Of a DNA stretch of 64,000 nucleotides, positions 44,479 to 53,191 are shown piece after piece. Position 1 is the first letter of the stretch, and every line of letters begins with the position of its first letter. The notes beneath the pieces were generated by a model, which was given only the letters and a program-made list of their open reading frames with translations, ran no database searches and was not told where the DNA came from. The position numbers and the translations under genes are program-made. Origin of the DNA: Paraflavitalea devenefica (GTDB taxonomy: Bacteria > Bacteroidota > Bacteroidia > Chitinophagales > Chitinophagaceae). Where the stretch lies: positions 248,001 through 312,000 of the forward strand of contig NZ_JAARML010000003.1 of NCBI RefSeq assembly GCF_011759375.1, written 5' to 3'.

Positions 44479-46131
44479 ATGAAGCAGATAGTACTCAAAG
44501 TGCACCCGAAAGACAATGTGCTGGTAGCGTTACAAGACCTCGCCAAAGGACAAACCATTCCATTTAATGGCAGTCAGTATACCCTGGTGGAAGACATTCC
44601 GGCCAAGCACAAATTCACCACAGAATCCCTCCCCATGGGCGGTGCCGTCACCATGTATGGTGTGCTCATCGGGAAAGCCAAAGAAGACATTCCTGTAGGA
44701 GCCCGTATTTCTACCACCAACCTCAGGCACGCGGCCGAAGAATACAAGCTATCCGACACACGCAGAACGGGCTGGCATGTACCGGACGTAAGCCGCTGGA
44801 AGCAGAAAACATTCATGGGCTACCACCGTGCTGATGGCAGCGTGGGTACTGGCAACTACTGGCTCGTAGTGCCCCTCGTATTCTGCGAGAACCGCAATGT
44901 GGAAGTCATGAAGGAAGCATTGTTGGAAGAGCTGGGCTATGCACGGCCAAAAAAGTATAATGATTTGACAAAACAACTGATAGCCGCCTGGCAGAAAGGG
45001 ATTAATATTGACACGGTGGAATTCAAAGAGCCTGCGTCTGGCGACGTACAGGCAGGGCGGCATTTGTTCAAAAATGTGGATGGGATCAAATTCCTGTCCC
45101 ATGAAGGTGGCTGCGGAGGTATCCGGCAGGATGCGCAGGCGCTTTGTGGACTGCTGGCCGGTTACATCACACATCCCAATGTGGCCGGTGCTACCGTGCT
45201 CAGCCTTGGTTGCCAGAATGCACAGGTAGCCATGTTGCAGGAGGAGATCGCCAAAAGATCGCCCAACTTCAGCAAGCCACTCTACATCATGGAACAACAG
45301 AAAGTAGGCAGGGAAACAGATCTTCTTACACAAGCTGTCAAACAAACATTTGCCGGCCTTGTGGAAGCCGATAAATTCGCCCGCCAGCCGGCGCCGCTCA
45401 GCAAAATATGCATTGGCCTGGAATGCGGTGGTTCTGATGGCTTCTCCGGTATATCTGCCAACCCCGCCGTTGGTTATACCTCCGATCTGCTGGTAGCCCT
45501 CGGCGGCTCTGTCATCCTCTCTGAATTCCCGGAACTCTGCGGGGTAGAGCAGGAGATGAGTGACCGTTGCACTACGCAGGACAGCGCCAAAAAGTTCATT
45601 GACCTCATGCGTTCCTACAATGCCCGTGCCCAGGCTGTTGGCTCAGGTTTCGATATGAACCCTTCGCCCGGTAACATCAAGGATGGCCTTATCACCGACG
45701 CTATCAAATCGGCCGGCGCCGCTAAAAAAGGAGGCACCTCTCCGGTGGCGGATGTGCTCGACTATCCGGAGAAAGTGACCAAACCTGGTCTTAACCTGCT
45801 TTGCACACCCGGTAATGATGTGGAGTCTACCACGGCAGAAGTGGCCTCCGGTGCTACAGTTGTGCTCTTTACCACTGGTCTGGGTACGCCTACCGGCAAT
45901 CCCATTGCGCCCGTGGTAAAAATTGCCACCAATACCACCCTGTACAATAAAATGCAGGACATCATAGACCTGAATGCAGGCACCATCATAGAAGGTGAGG
46001 AAACAATAGAACAGTGTGGCGAACGCATCCTGGATTACATCATCAAAGTGGCCAGTGGAGAAACCATCGTCCATGCAGTGCGGCATGGCCAGGATGATTT
46101 CATCCCCTGGAAGCGTGGCGTGTCTTTATAA
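44479..46131 (+). CDS. uxaA: Altronate dehydratase
   Basis: A 550-residue cytosolic iron-dependent enzyme in the fused form. Residues 1-95 are the SAF-like N-terminal domain (VLKVHPKDNVLVALQDLAKG), and about 110-550 the catalytic UxaA domain with GYHRADGSVGTGNYW, SHEGGCGG, GLECGGSDGFSGISANPA and TTGLGTPTGNPIAPVVKI. It converts altronate to 2-keto-3-deoxygluconate (KDG). Gene order uxaB-uxaA-uxaC on one strand supports an operon. Stop is 67 bp before uxaC. Confidence 0.95.
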   Translation: MKQIVLKVHPKDNVLVALQDLAKGQTIPFNGSQYTLVEDIPAKHKFTTESLPMGGAVTMYGVLIGKAKEDIPVGARISTTNLRHAAEEYKLSDTRRTGWHVPDVSRWKQKTFMGYHRADGSVGTGNYWLVVPLVFCENRNVEVMKEALLEELGYARPKKYNDLTKQLIAAWQKGINIDTVEFKEPASGDVQAGRHLFKNVDGIKFLSHEGGCGGIRQDAQALCGLLAGYITHPNVAGATVLSLGCQNAQVAMLQEEIAKRSPNFSKPLYIMEQQKVGRETDLLTQAVKQTFAGLVEADKFARQPAPLSKICIGLECGGSDGFSGISANPAVGYTSDLLVALGGSVILSEFPELCGVEQEMSDRCTTQDSAKKFIDLMRSYNARAQAVGSGFDMNPSPGNIKDGLITDAIKSAGAAKKGGTSPVADVLDYPEKVTKPGLNLLCTPGNDVESTTAEVASGATVVLFTTGLGTPTGNPIAPVVKIATNTTLYNKMQDIIDLNAGTIIEGEETIEQCGERILDYIIKVASGETIVHAVRHGQDDFIPWKRGVSL

Positions 46132-46198
46132 TTGAACATTGAGAATTGAGCATTGCACCGTTGAGTTTCAACACAGTGCTCGCAGCTAAACATACAGT

Positions 46199-47641
46199 AT
46201 GAAGAATTTCTTAGACGAACAGTTTCTCCTGCATACCAAAACAGCGCAAAAGCTGTATCATGAGTATGCTAAGCACATGCCCATCATTGACTATCACTGC
46301 CACCTGCCACAGCAGCAGATAGCAGAAGACAAGCAGTTTGAAAACCTTACCCAGATCTGGTTATACGGTGATCATTACAAATGGCGCGCTATGCGTACCA
46401 ATGGCGCTGATGAACGCTACTGTACCGGCAATGCCAGTGACTGGGAGAAATTTGAAAAATGGGGGGAAACTGTTCCCTATACGTTGCGCAATCCCTTATA
46501 CCACTGGACACACCTTGAGCTGCAACGCTACTTTGACGTGCACAAAATATTAAGTCCTGCTACAGCGAAGGAAATATATGATGAGTGTACCGCAAAGCTG
46601 CAAACACCCGAGTACAGTGTGCGCAACCTGCTGCGTAAAATGGATGTACGGCTTGTATGTACCACCGATGATCCGGTAGATACGCTGGAGTTCCATGCAC
46701 AACTGCAGGCCGATCGTTTTGAAATTCCCATCCTGCCTGCCTTCCGTCCGGATGCAGCCATGAACGTTGACAATACTGCCGGCTTCAATAACTATGTAAA
46801 CCGGGTAGAGAAAGCGGCCAATACCTCCATCGGCACGTTCAGCGATTACCTCACCGCCCTCAAAAAGCGGCACGACTTCTTTGCTGCGCACGGCTGCAGC
46901 GTGTCTGACCACGGCCTTGAAGAGATCTATGCAGAAGACTATACCGAAGCCGAGATCAAAGCCATCTTCGATAAAATACGCAGTGGCAAAGACCTCGACC
47001 TCACCGAGCGTAAAAAATTCAAATCAGCCATGCTCATCACCTTTGCCGAATGGGACTGGGAGCGTGGCTGGGTACAGCAATACCACCTCGGCGCCCTGCG
47101 CAATAACAACAGCCGCATGCTGCGGCAACTGGGTCCTGATACCGGTTGGGATTCCATGGGTGACTTTTCCCAGGCCAGGGCATTGGCGAAATTCCTCAAC
47201 CGCCTGGACAGTGATGACAAGCTCACCAAGACCATCCTGTACAACCTCAATCCTGCTGATAATGAGCTCATGGCTACCATGATCGGTAACTTCAATGATG
47301 GCTCTTCTGCCGGTAAAATACAATGGGGTTCGGGCTGGTGGTTCCTCGATCAGAAAGATGGCATGACCAAACAAATAAATGCTTTATCAAATATGGGTTT
47401 GTTAAGCAGATTTGTAGGCATGCTCACCGATTCAAGAAGTTTTCTTTCATATCCGCGTCATGAATATTTCCGTCGTATCTTGTGCAGCCTGTTTGGTGAT
47501 GAAATAGAAAATGGAGAGCTGCCCAATGATATTCCCTGGGTAGGTAAAGTCATACAGGACATCTGTTTCCACAATGCCAAAAACTATTTTAGCTGGCAGT
47601 ACATCGAGAAACAGTCACACGTAACAGAAAAAATCTTTTAA
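46199..47641 (+). CDS. uxaC: Glucuronate/galacturonate isomerase
   Basis: A 480-residue cytosolic enzyme of the amidohydrolase superfamily. The metal-binding start PIIDYHCHLPQQQIAED, followed by IWLYGDHYKWRAMRTNG, is the UxaC signature; further conserved blocks are CTTDDPVDTLEFH, FRPDAAMNVD and LTDSRSFLSYPRHEYFRRILC. It isomerises galacturonate to tagaturonate and glucuronate to fructuronate, the entry step of the pathway. The spacer upstream (46132-46198) is made of near-repeats of ATTGAG/ATTGAA words. Confidence 0.96.
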   Translation: MKNFLDEQFLLHTKTAQKLYHEYAKHMPIIDYHCHLPQQQIAEDKQFENLTQIWLYGDHYKWRAMRTNGADERYCTGNASDWEKFEKWGETVPYTLRNPLYHWTHLELQRYFDVHKILSPATAKEIYDECTAKLQTPEYSVRNLLRKMDVRLVCTTDDPVDTLEFHAQLQADRFEIPILPAFRPDAAMNVDNTAGFNNYVNRVEKAANTSIGTFSDYLTALKKRHDFFAAHGCSVSDHGLEEIYAEDYTEAEIKAIFDKIRSGKDLDLTERKKFKSAMLITFAEWDWERGWVQQYHLGALRNNNSRMLRQLGPDTGWDSMGDFSQARALAKFLNRLDSDDKLTKTILYNLNPADNELMATMIGNFNDGSSAGKIQWGSGWWFLDQKDGMTKQINALSNMGLLSRFVGMLTDSRSFLSYPRHEYFRRILCSLFGDEIENGELPNDIPWVGKVIQDICFHNAKNYFSWQYIEKQSHVTEKIF

Positions 47642-47658
47642 CGCGGTATTGAATAATC

Positions 47659-48429
47659 ATGGCTATACTGGACTTCTTTAACCTCAAGGGAAAAACAGCC
47701 CTCGTAACCGGCTGTAACAAAGGCATTGGAAAAGGCATGGCACTTGGCCTGGCAGAAGCAGGTGCTGATATCATTGGCGTATCCGGCTCACTGGAGCTAA
47801 GCGGCAGTGACATCGAAAACAAAGTAACTGCCCTCGGCAGGAAGTTCAAAGCCTACCAGGCCGATCTTTCCGACCGTGCCAGCTTATATGCCTTCGTAGA
47901 AAAAGCAAAAGCAGAAAATCCTGTCATAGACATACTGGTCAACAATGCCGGCACCATCATGCGTAAGCCGGCTGCTGAACATCCGGATGAATACTGGGAC
48001 AAAGTAATGTCCATCAATCTTGATGCGCCTTTCATACTGGCCCGGGAATTTGGAAAGGACATGGTAGAGCGTGGCAGCGGCAAGATCATCTTCACCTGTT
48101 CCCTGCTCACTTTTCAGGGAGGCATCAACGTGCCCTCCTATGCGTCCAGTAAAGGCGCATTGGGCAGCCTGATCAAAGCATTGGCCAATGAATGGGGCGC
48201 TAAAGGAGTTAACGTCAATGGTATAGCGCCTGGTTACATTGCTACTGACAATACAGAAGCCCTGCGCAATGATCCGGTGCGCAGCAAATCCATCCTCGAT
48301 CGTATACCGGCAGCACGCTGGGGCGATCCGGAAGATTTCAAAGGCGCTGCCGTATTCCTTGCGTCTGATGCAGCCAGCTATGTCAATGGCACCATCCTCA
48401 CCGTCGACGGCGGCTGGATGGGACGGTAA
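47659..48429 (+). CDS. kduD: 2-dehydro-3-deoxy-D-gluconate 5-dehydrogenase (SDR)
   Basis: A 256-residue short-chain dehydrogenase. The cofactor motif GCNKGIGKG (Gly-x3-Gly-x-Gly), NNAG, and the catalytic Ser-Tyr-Lys set (YASSKGALG) are in place; YVNGTILTVDGGWMGR closes the protein. It reduces 2,5-diketo-3-deoxygluconate, the product of KduI, to KDG. The neighbour KduI and the 17-bp gap to uxaC support this assignment over a generic SDR. Confidence 0.92.
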   Translation: MAILDFFNLKGKTALVTGCNKGIGKGMALGLAEAGADIIGVSGSLELSGSDIENKVTALGRKFKAYQADLSDRASLYAFVEKAKAENPVIDILVNNAGTIMRKPAAEHPDEYWDKVMSINLDAPFILAREFGKDMVERGSGKIIFTCSLLTFQGGINVPSYASSKGALGSLIKALANEWGAKGVNVNGIAPGYIATDNTEALRNDPVRSKSILDRIPAARWGDPEDFKGAAVFLASDAASYVNGTILTVDGGWMGR

Positions 48430-48436
48430 GCCTTGT

Positions 48437-48459
48437 CACCCTGAGCCTGTCGAAGGGTG
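48437..48459. repeat. Compact CACCCTGAG / CGAAGGGTG dispersed palindrome
   Basis: CACCCT at the left pairs with AGGGTG at the right, with GAGCCTGTCGA between. It lies 7 bp after the kduD stop. It is the uninterrupted counterpart of 24930-24972 and belongs to a word common in bacterial intergenic DNA. It is followed by a spacer built of GAAAC-type near-repeats before kduI. Confidence 0.7.
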
Positions 48460-48507
48460 CTTGCGTCAAAGGAACCCGAAACAAGAAACACGAAACTCGA
48501 AACAAAC

Positions 48508-49338
48508 ATGGAGATACGTTTTCAGAATAGTCCGAAAGAAACAAGCCGCATGAACACCCAAGAGCTGCGGGAAAACTTTCACATTCCGGTGCTCATGCAG
48601 GACGATAACGTTCAATTGGTCTATTCGCATTATGACCGTGTGATCATTGGCGGGGTGAAACCTTTCAGTAAAGCAGTAGAATTACCCAATCATACAGAAC
48701 TGCGTGCAGATTATTTTCTGGAACGCCGTGAGCTGGGTATCATCAATGTGGGTGGCAATGGAAGGGTAGAAGCTGATGGCGTAAAACATAGCCTTGACAA
48801 ACTCGACTGCCTCTACCTGGGTAAAGGCGTTAAAAAAGTATCTTTTATCAGTGATGACAAAAATGCACCGGCGGTATTCTTCTTATTATCCTCACCGGCG
48901 CATCATGCATACCCTACCAGGAAGCTGACCAAAGAAGAAGCGTCACCGGTGGAACTGGGCGATCAAACTACAGCCAACCGCCGCACCATCTATAAATACA
49001 TCCATGCAGATGGCATTCAGAGTTGCCAACTGGTAATGGGGCTTACGGTGTTAAGCAGTGGCAGTGTATGGAATACCATGCCGCCCCACACGCATACCCG
49101 CCGTATGGAAGCTTACTTTTACTTTGATGTACCGGAGCAACACAGGGTATTTCATTTTATGGGTGAGCCAACGGAAACAAGGCACCTGCTCGTGGCCAAT
49201 CATGAAGCTATTGTGTCTCCGCCCTGGTCCATACATTCCGGTTGCGGCACTTCCAACTATTCCTTCATTTGGGGAATGGCCGGTGAAAACTATACCTTCA
49301 CCGATATGGATGCCGTAGCCATCGCTGATATCAGATAA
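48508..49338 (+). CDS. kduI: 5-dehydro-4-deoxy-D-glucuronate isomerase
   Basis: A 276-residue cytosolic cupin. ATG 48508 (MEIRFQNSPKETSRM) matches the normal N-terminus and length of KduI; the frame is open 51 bp further upstream through the repeat-like spacer. The C-terminal cupin holds the zinc ligands in PPHTHTRRMEAYFYF (His, His, Glu) and PWSIHSGCG (His). It isomerises the unsaturated-uronate derivative released by GH105 into 2,5-diketo-3-deoxygluconate for KduD. Confidence 0.95.
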   Translation: MEIRFQNSPKETSRMNTQELRENFHIPVLMQDDNVQLVYSHYDRVIIGGVKPFSKAVELPNHTELRADYFLERRELGIINVGGNGRVEADGVKHSLDKLDCLYLGKGVKKVSFISDDKNAPAVFFLLSSPAHHAYPTRKLTKEEASPVELGDQTTANRRTIYKYIHADGIQSCQLVMGLTVLSSGSVWNTMPPHTHTRRMEAYFYFDVPEQHRVFHFMGEPTETRHLLVANHEAIVSPPWSIHSGCGTSNYSFIWGMAGENYTFTDMDAVAIADIR

Positions 49339-49345
49339 TTGAAAC

Positions 49346-49393
49346 ACTCGCTCGCCTCCGGCGAGTGAGGCTATTTGGAAGCCTCTGGCTTCC
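49346..49393 (+). other. Paired hairpin element between kduI and kdgK
   Basis: CTCGCC (49351-49356) pairs with GGCGAG (49360-49365) and the stem extends outward with one G-U pair. GGAAGCC (49377-49383) pairs with GGCTTCC (49387-49393) around TCT. CTACGG follows, as in the element at 44393. It lies 8 bp after the kduI stop and has no U-tract. Confidence 0.65.
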
Positions 49394-49418
49394 TACGGTT
49401 AATAATAGTAGTACAAAC

Positions 49419-50441
49419 ATGAAAGGAACCGTATTTTGTTTTGGTGAACTCTTACTGCGCATGTCCCCCGTGCTCAACAGGGCATGGATACAAAGCAATT
49501 CCATGCCGGTATACGTAGGGGGCGCTGAACTCAACGTGGCCACTGCACTGGCGCGCTGGGGGCTGCCTGCCAAATACAGTACAGCATTGCCTGATAACTA
49601 CTTGTCAAAAGAGATCTGCGAAGAAATACAGACTAAAAAAATAGATACTTCCGCCATTCATTTCTCCGGTAGCCGCGTAGGTGTATACTACCTGCCGCAG
49701 GGAGCCGATATGAAAAATGCCGGCGTTATTTACGACCGGGCGCACTCCTCCTTTGCTGAACTGCGGCCCGGTATGATAGACTGGGATGCCATACTGAAAG
49801 ATGCTGCCTGGTTCCACTTTAGTGCCATCAGTCCGGCACTCAATGAAAATGTGGTAGCTGTCTGTAAAGAAGGCGCTGCCGCCGCCGCCGCCAAAGGCAT
49901 CACTGTTTCGGTTGACCTTAACTACCGCGCCAAGCTATGGCAGTACGGCAAACAACCGGTACAGGTCATGCCCGAGCTGGCGCAATATTGTGATGTCATC
50001 ATGGGCAACATCTGGGCGGCGGGCAACCTGCTGGGTATCCCTGTAGATCCCAACATACACATCAATGGCAGGAAAGAAGATTTCCTGCAACATGCCCAAA
50101 AAACGTCAGAAGCCATACAACAACAATACCCGAAATGTAAAGTAGTAGCCAATACCTTCCGTTTTGATCATGGTGATGGCGGTATCTTATACTATGCTGC
50201 TTTATTCACTGGCGGAAAATTATACAACACAGCCGAGCTTATTGCCAATAAGATCATTGATAAAGTAGGCAGCGGCGATTGTTTCATGGCTGGTCTTATC
50301 TATGGCCTCTATCATCAGCATCCTGCACAGCAGGTCATTGATGTGGCGGCCCGGGCGGCATTCGGTAAGCTCATGGAAAAGGGAGATGCTACCAGCCAGG
50401 ACATGGAAACCATTATTGCACAATTAAGCAAGCAAAGCTGA
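49419..50441 (+). CDS. kdgK: 2-keto-3-deoxygluconate kinase (PfkB family)
   Basis: A 340-residue cytosolic kinase. ATG 49419 (MKGTVFCFGELLLRM) is the natural start. N-terminal substrate motif GGAELNVATALARWG and C-terminal PfkB signature KVGSGDCFMAGLIYG, with the catalytic Asp, are present (GSGD instead of the common GAGD). It phosphorylates KDG to KDPG. A 1-bp gap to the aldolase gene shows tight coupling, and the pathway context decides the substrate. Confidence 0.92.
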   Translation: MKGTVFCFGELLLRMSPVLNRAWIQSNSMPVYVGGAELNVATALARWGLPAKYSTALPDNYLSKEICEEIQTKKIDTSAIHFSGSRVGVYYLPQGADMKNAGVIYDRAHSSFAELRPGMIDWDAILKDAAWFHFSAISPALNENVVAVCKEGAAAAAAKGITVSVDLNYRAKLWQYGKQPVQVMPELAQYCDVIMGNIWAAGNLLGIPVDPNIHINGRKEDFLQHAQKTSEAIQQQYPKCKVVANTFRFDHGDGGILYYAALFTGGKLYNTAELIANKIIDKVGSGDCFMAGLIYGLYHQHPAQQVIDVAARAAFGKLMEKGDATSQDMETIIAQLSKQS

Positions 50442-50442
50442 T

Positions 50443-51105
50443 ATGGAAGGAATTATTAAAAGGATTGCTGAACAGGGGGTATTGCCCTTATACTTTCATC
50501 CCGACGCCACAGTAAGTGTAGAAGTGCTCAAAGCATTATATGCGGCTGGTATCAGGGCGGTGGAATATACCAATCGCGGCGAAGCTGCCCTGGACAACTT
50601 CAAACTGCTCAAGGAAACCCGTGATAAAGAACTGCCTGAGCTCTTATTAGGCATCGGTACCATTAAAAGAAAGAAAGAAGCCAAAGCCTTCATAAAAGCA
50701 GGGGCTGATTTCATCATTGCTCCTGGTATCATAGAAGAAGTGGCCGAAACCGTGCACAAAGAAGAAATGGTATGGATCCCGGGTTGCATGACCACTACCG
50801 AGATCATCCGGGCAGAAGATGCCGGTGCTAAACTCATAAAACTATTCCCCGGTAATTTACTGGGGCCTGCCTTTGTAAGCGCCATCAAAGAACTCTTTCC
50901 CGATCTGCTCTTCATGCCTACCGGTGGGGTGGAAGTAAACAAAGAGAACCTCACAGGCTGGTTCAAAGCAGGCGTGGCGGCAGTAGGTATGGGCAGCAAG
51001 CTCATCACCAAAGAAATACTGGAAAAGAAAGATTACGAACAACTGATCAATAAAACAAAGGAGGCAATAGCATTGGTAAATGAAGTAAGGAACGTTAACA
51101 ATTAA
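50443..51105 (+). CDS. eda: KDPG aldolase
   Basis: A 220-residue cytosolic class I aldolase. The catalytic Glu lies in AAGIRAVEYTNRG and the Schiff-base Lys133 in AKLIKLFPGN; the phosphate-binding FMPTGGVEV is also conserved. It cleaves 2-keto-3-deoxy-6-phosphogluconate into pyruvate and glyceraldehyde 3-phosphate and so closes the pathway. The symbol kdgA would be equally apt. Stop is 53 bp before the MFS gene. Confidence 0.94.
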   Translation: MEGIIKRIAEQGVLPLYFHPDATVSVEVLKALYAAGIRAVEYTNRGEAALDNFKLLKETRDKELPELLLGIGTIKRKKEAKAFIKAGADFIIAPGIIEEVAETVHKEEMVWIPGCMTTTEIIRAEDAGAKLIKLFPGNLLGPAFVSAIKELFPDLLFMPTGGVEVNKENLTGWFKAGVAAVGMGSKLITKEILEKKDYEQLINKTKEAIALVNEVRNVNN

Positions 51106-51158
51106 ACCATCCCATTCCCGGCTCTTCAGGCCCGGGATTAAACAAAACCCAAACGATC

Positions 51159-52742
51159 ATGCAGCAAGCCATAGGCAAATACAGGTGGACCATTTGTGCA
51201 CTCTTATTCTTTGCAACAACTGTCAACTACCTCGACAGACAGGTATTAAGTCTCTTACAACCACACCTGGAGAAAATATACAACTGGACAAGCAGTGATT
51301 ATGCCAACATTACAGCCATGTTCCAGTTTACCTATGCCATCTTCATGTTATTTGCCGGGCGCATCATTGACAAGCTGGGTACTAAAAAAGGATATGCCTG
51401 GGCCATCGTTATCTGGTCATTAGGCGCTATTATCCATGCAGAAGCTGATGCCATAGGTAAGTCTATAGCCGGCATACTGGGACTGGTGGGCGTAACGGCG
51501 CTTTCTGTTTCGGTAGTCGGTTTCATGTTTTCCCGCGCCATCCTGGCCCTGGGTGAGGCCGGCAACTTCCCTGCTGCCATCAAAGCCACGGCCGAATACT
51601 TTCCCAAGAAAGAACGTTCACTGGCTACCGGTATCTTTAATTCCGGCGCCAATGTAGGCGCCATCCTGGCGCCGCTTACGGTACCCTGGATCAATACACA
51701 CTGGGGATGGGAAGCTGCCTTCATCATCATCGGCGCCATTGGTTTTCTATGGCTCTTCTTCTGGTTGGTGTTATATGATAAACCGGAAAAGCAAAAAAGA
51801 CTATCTGCTACTGAACTTGCTTACATCAACAGCGGTGAAGGCGAAGCGCCTTCCACACTACCGTTAAGTGAGCAAAATGAGAAAGTATCCTGGATCAAAG
51901 TATTGAGCTATAAGCAGACCTGGGCCTTTGCTGTTGGTAAATTTTGTACCGATGGCATCTGGTGGTTTTTCCTGTTCTGGCTCCCTGCTTACCTCAAAGC
52001 GCAATACGGTATGGTAGGAGAAGCCATTCAGTTGCCCCTGGCAGTTTGTTACACCTTTGCCATGATCGGTAGCATTACCGGTGGCTGGTTCCCGATGTAC
52101 TTCATCAGGAAGGGATACCAGGCTTATGATGGCCGTATGCGTGCGATGCTGCTCATTGCTGTGTTCCCATTGGTCGTATTGGCGGCACAGCCATTAGGTT
52201 ATATTAGCTTTTGGGTACCGGTATTCTTCATAGGTATTGGAACAGCAGCGCACCAGGCATGGAGCGCCAACATCTTTACCACCGTATCCGACATGTTCCC
52301 CAAAAAAGCAATAGGCTCCGTGGTAGGCATTGGTGGTATGGCTGGTGGTATCGGAGGGGTACTCGTTACCAAACTGGGTGGCTGGATATTTGATGCGTAT
52401 AAATTTACGGGCATCGCTAAGTCATGGGTAGAGGCCAAAGCTGCCGGCCTGGGCGACTTTGCCAGCCAACTCATGAACATGAAGCTGGTTAACAAACACG
52501 GCAGCGTCATCAACCTCAATACCACAGAGCTCAGCAACCTGCCCAAAGAAGTGACGGAACAGGTGAAAGCGATAGACCCCGCTTTATTTGAAAAACTGCT
52601 GGCTCTCCAAAAGCCACTGGTGCAGGCAGAAATGACCACGGCTTACACCATCATGTTTGCCATCTGTGCCGTAGCTTACCTGCTGGCATGGACCATCATG
52701 AAATCACTCGTTCCTAAATACAAACCCATTACCGACCTGTAA
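51159..52742 (+). CDS. MFS transporter, hexuronate (ExuT-like) family
   Basis: A 527-residue inner-membrane protein. The N-terminus YRWTICALLFFATTVNYLDRQVLSLL and GEAGNFPAAIKATAEYFPKKERSLATGIFNSGANVGAILAP regions are strongly ExuT/GudP-like (quoted in parts: NYLDRQVLS; GEAGNFPAAIKA). Twelve membrane segments can be traced. A hydrophilic stretch of about 75 residues (413-492) is inserted before the last helix, making it longer than the usual 430-450. It should import galacturonate, glucuronate or unsaturated uronates for the enzymes upstream. It is the last gene before a strong terminator. Confidence 0.88.
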   Translation: MQQAIGKYRWTICALLFFATTVNYLDRQVLSLLQPHLEKIYNWTSSDYANITAMFQFTYAIFMLFAGRIIDKLGTKKGYAWAIVIWSLGAIIHAEADAIGKSIAGILGLVGVTALSVSVVGFMFSRAILALGEAGNFPAAIKATAEYFPKKERSLATGIFNSGANVGAILAPLTVPWINTHWGWEAAFIIIGAIGFLWLFFWLVLYDKPEKQKRLSATELAYINSGEGEAPSTLPLSEQNEKVSWIKVLSYKQTWAFAVGKFCTDGIWWFFLFWLPAYLKAQYGMVGEAIQLPLAVCYTFAMIGSITGGWFPMYFIRKGYQAYDGRMRAMLLIAVFPLVVLAAQPLGYISFWVPVFFIGIGTAAHQAWSANIFTTVSDMFPKKAIGSVVGIGGMAGGIGGVLVTKLGGWIFDAYKFTGIAKSWVEAKAAGLGDFASQLMNMKLVNKHGSVINLNTTELSNLPKEVTEQVKAIDPALFEKLLALQKPLVQAEMTTAYTIMFAICAVAYLLAWTIMKSLVPKYKPITDL

Positions 52743-52760
52743 GCACAAACATATTCAAAT

Positions 52761-52800
52761 AAAAAGGTGGGCCGTCTTCCATAGGCGGCCCACCTTTTTT
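52761..52800. terminator. Strong bidirectional terminator
   Basis: AAAAAGGTGGGCCG pairs with CGGCCCACCTTTTTT around TCTTCCATAGG. A-tract and T-tract on the two sides make it functional in both directions, ending the uronate operon on the plus strand and the SMR gene on the minus strand. Confidence 0.95.
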
Positions 52801-52818
52801 ATAACTCGTGTTTTCCCT

Positions 52819-53142
52819 TTATGCCTGTTTGGAAACAACTTTCAACCCCACGATCGAACCGATCAGCAGGAAAATAAAGAACATACGCCAGAAATCAGCC
52901 GGCTCTTTATACAACGTGATACCCATAATCACAGTGCCTACAGCGCCTATGCCAGTCCATACTGCATAAGCCGTACCAATGGGTATATGCTGGATGGCTT
53001 TATTCAGCAGCAGGAAGCTCAATGTAATACACACACCAAAAGCAACTGACCATTTCCAGTTCGTAAAATTATTCGATAGCTTTAAACAGGTGGTGAAACC
53101 CACTTCAAACAATCCGGCAATAATTAAAATAATCCACGACAT
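52819..53142 (-). CDS. Small multidrug resistance (SMR) transporter, Gdx/SugE-like
   Basis: A 107-residue protein with four membrane helices. The proton- and substrate-binding Glu13 is in IAGLFEVGFTTCLK, and GTAYAVWTGIGAVGTVIMG is the family signature. MSWIILIIAGLFEV is particularly like SugE/Gdx guanidinium exporters, but quaternary ammonium export is possible. It is a single gene; a perfect stem-loop in its leader (53144-53169) touches the start codon. Confidence 0.9.
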   Translation of the reverse strand: MSWIILIIAGLFEVGFTTCLKLSNNFTNWKWSVAFGVCITLSFLLLNKAIQHIPIGTAYAVWTGIGAVGTVIMGITLYKEPADFWRMFFIFLLIGSIVGLKVVSKQA

Positions 53143-53143
53143 A

Positions 53144-53169
53144 ACCTTTGCATTTTAGACCGCAAAGGT
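53144..53169 (-). promoter_or_regulatory. Leader hairpin at the SMR start codon
   Basis: On the minus strand ACCTTTGC and GCAAAGGT form an exact 8-bp stem around a 10-base loop. The 3' arm contains AAAGG, a possible ribosome-binding site, and ends one base before ATG. The stem could block translation until opened, or be a protein operator. It does not show the known guanidine riboswitch motifs. Confidence 0.45.
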
Positions 53170-53191
53170 CGGCTATAAACCTTAAACTATC

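Noticed and set aside
53144..53169. Guanidine-I, II or III riboswitch in front of the SMR gene
   Set aside because: Only a single 8-bp stem is visible; the conserved loops of the known classes are missing.
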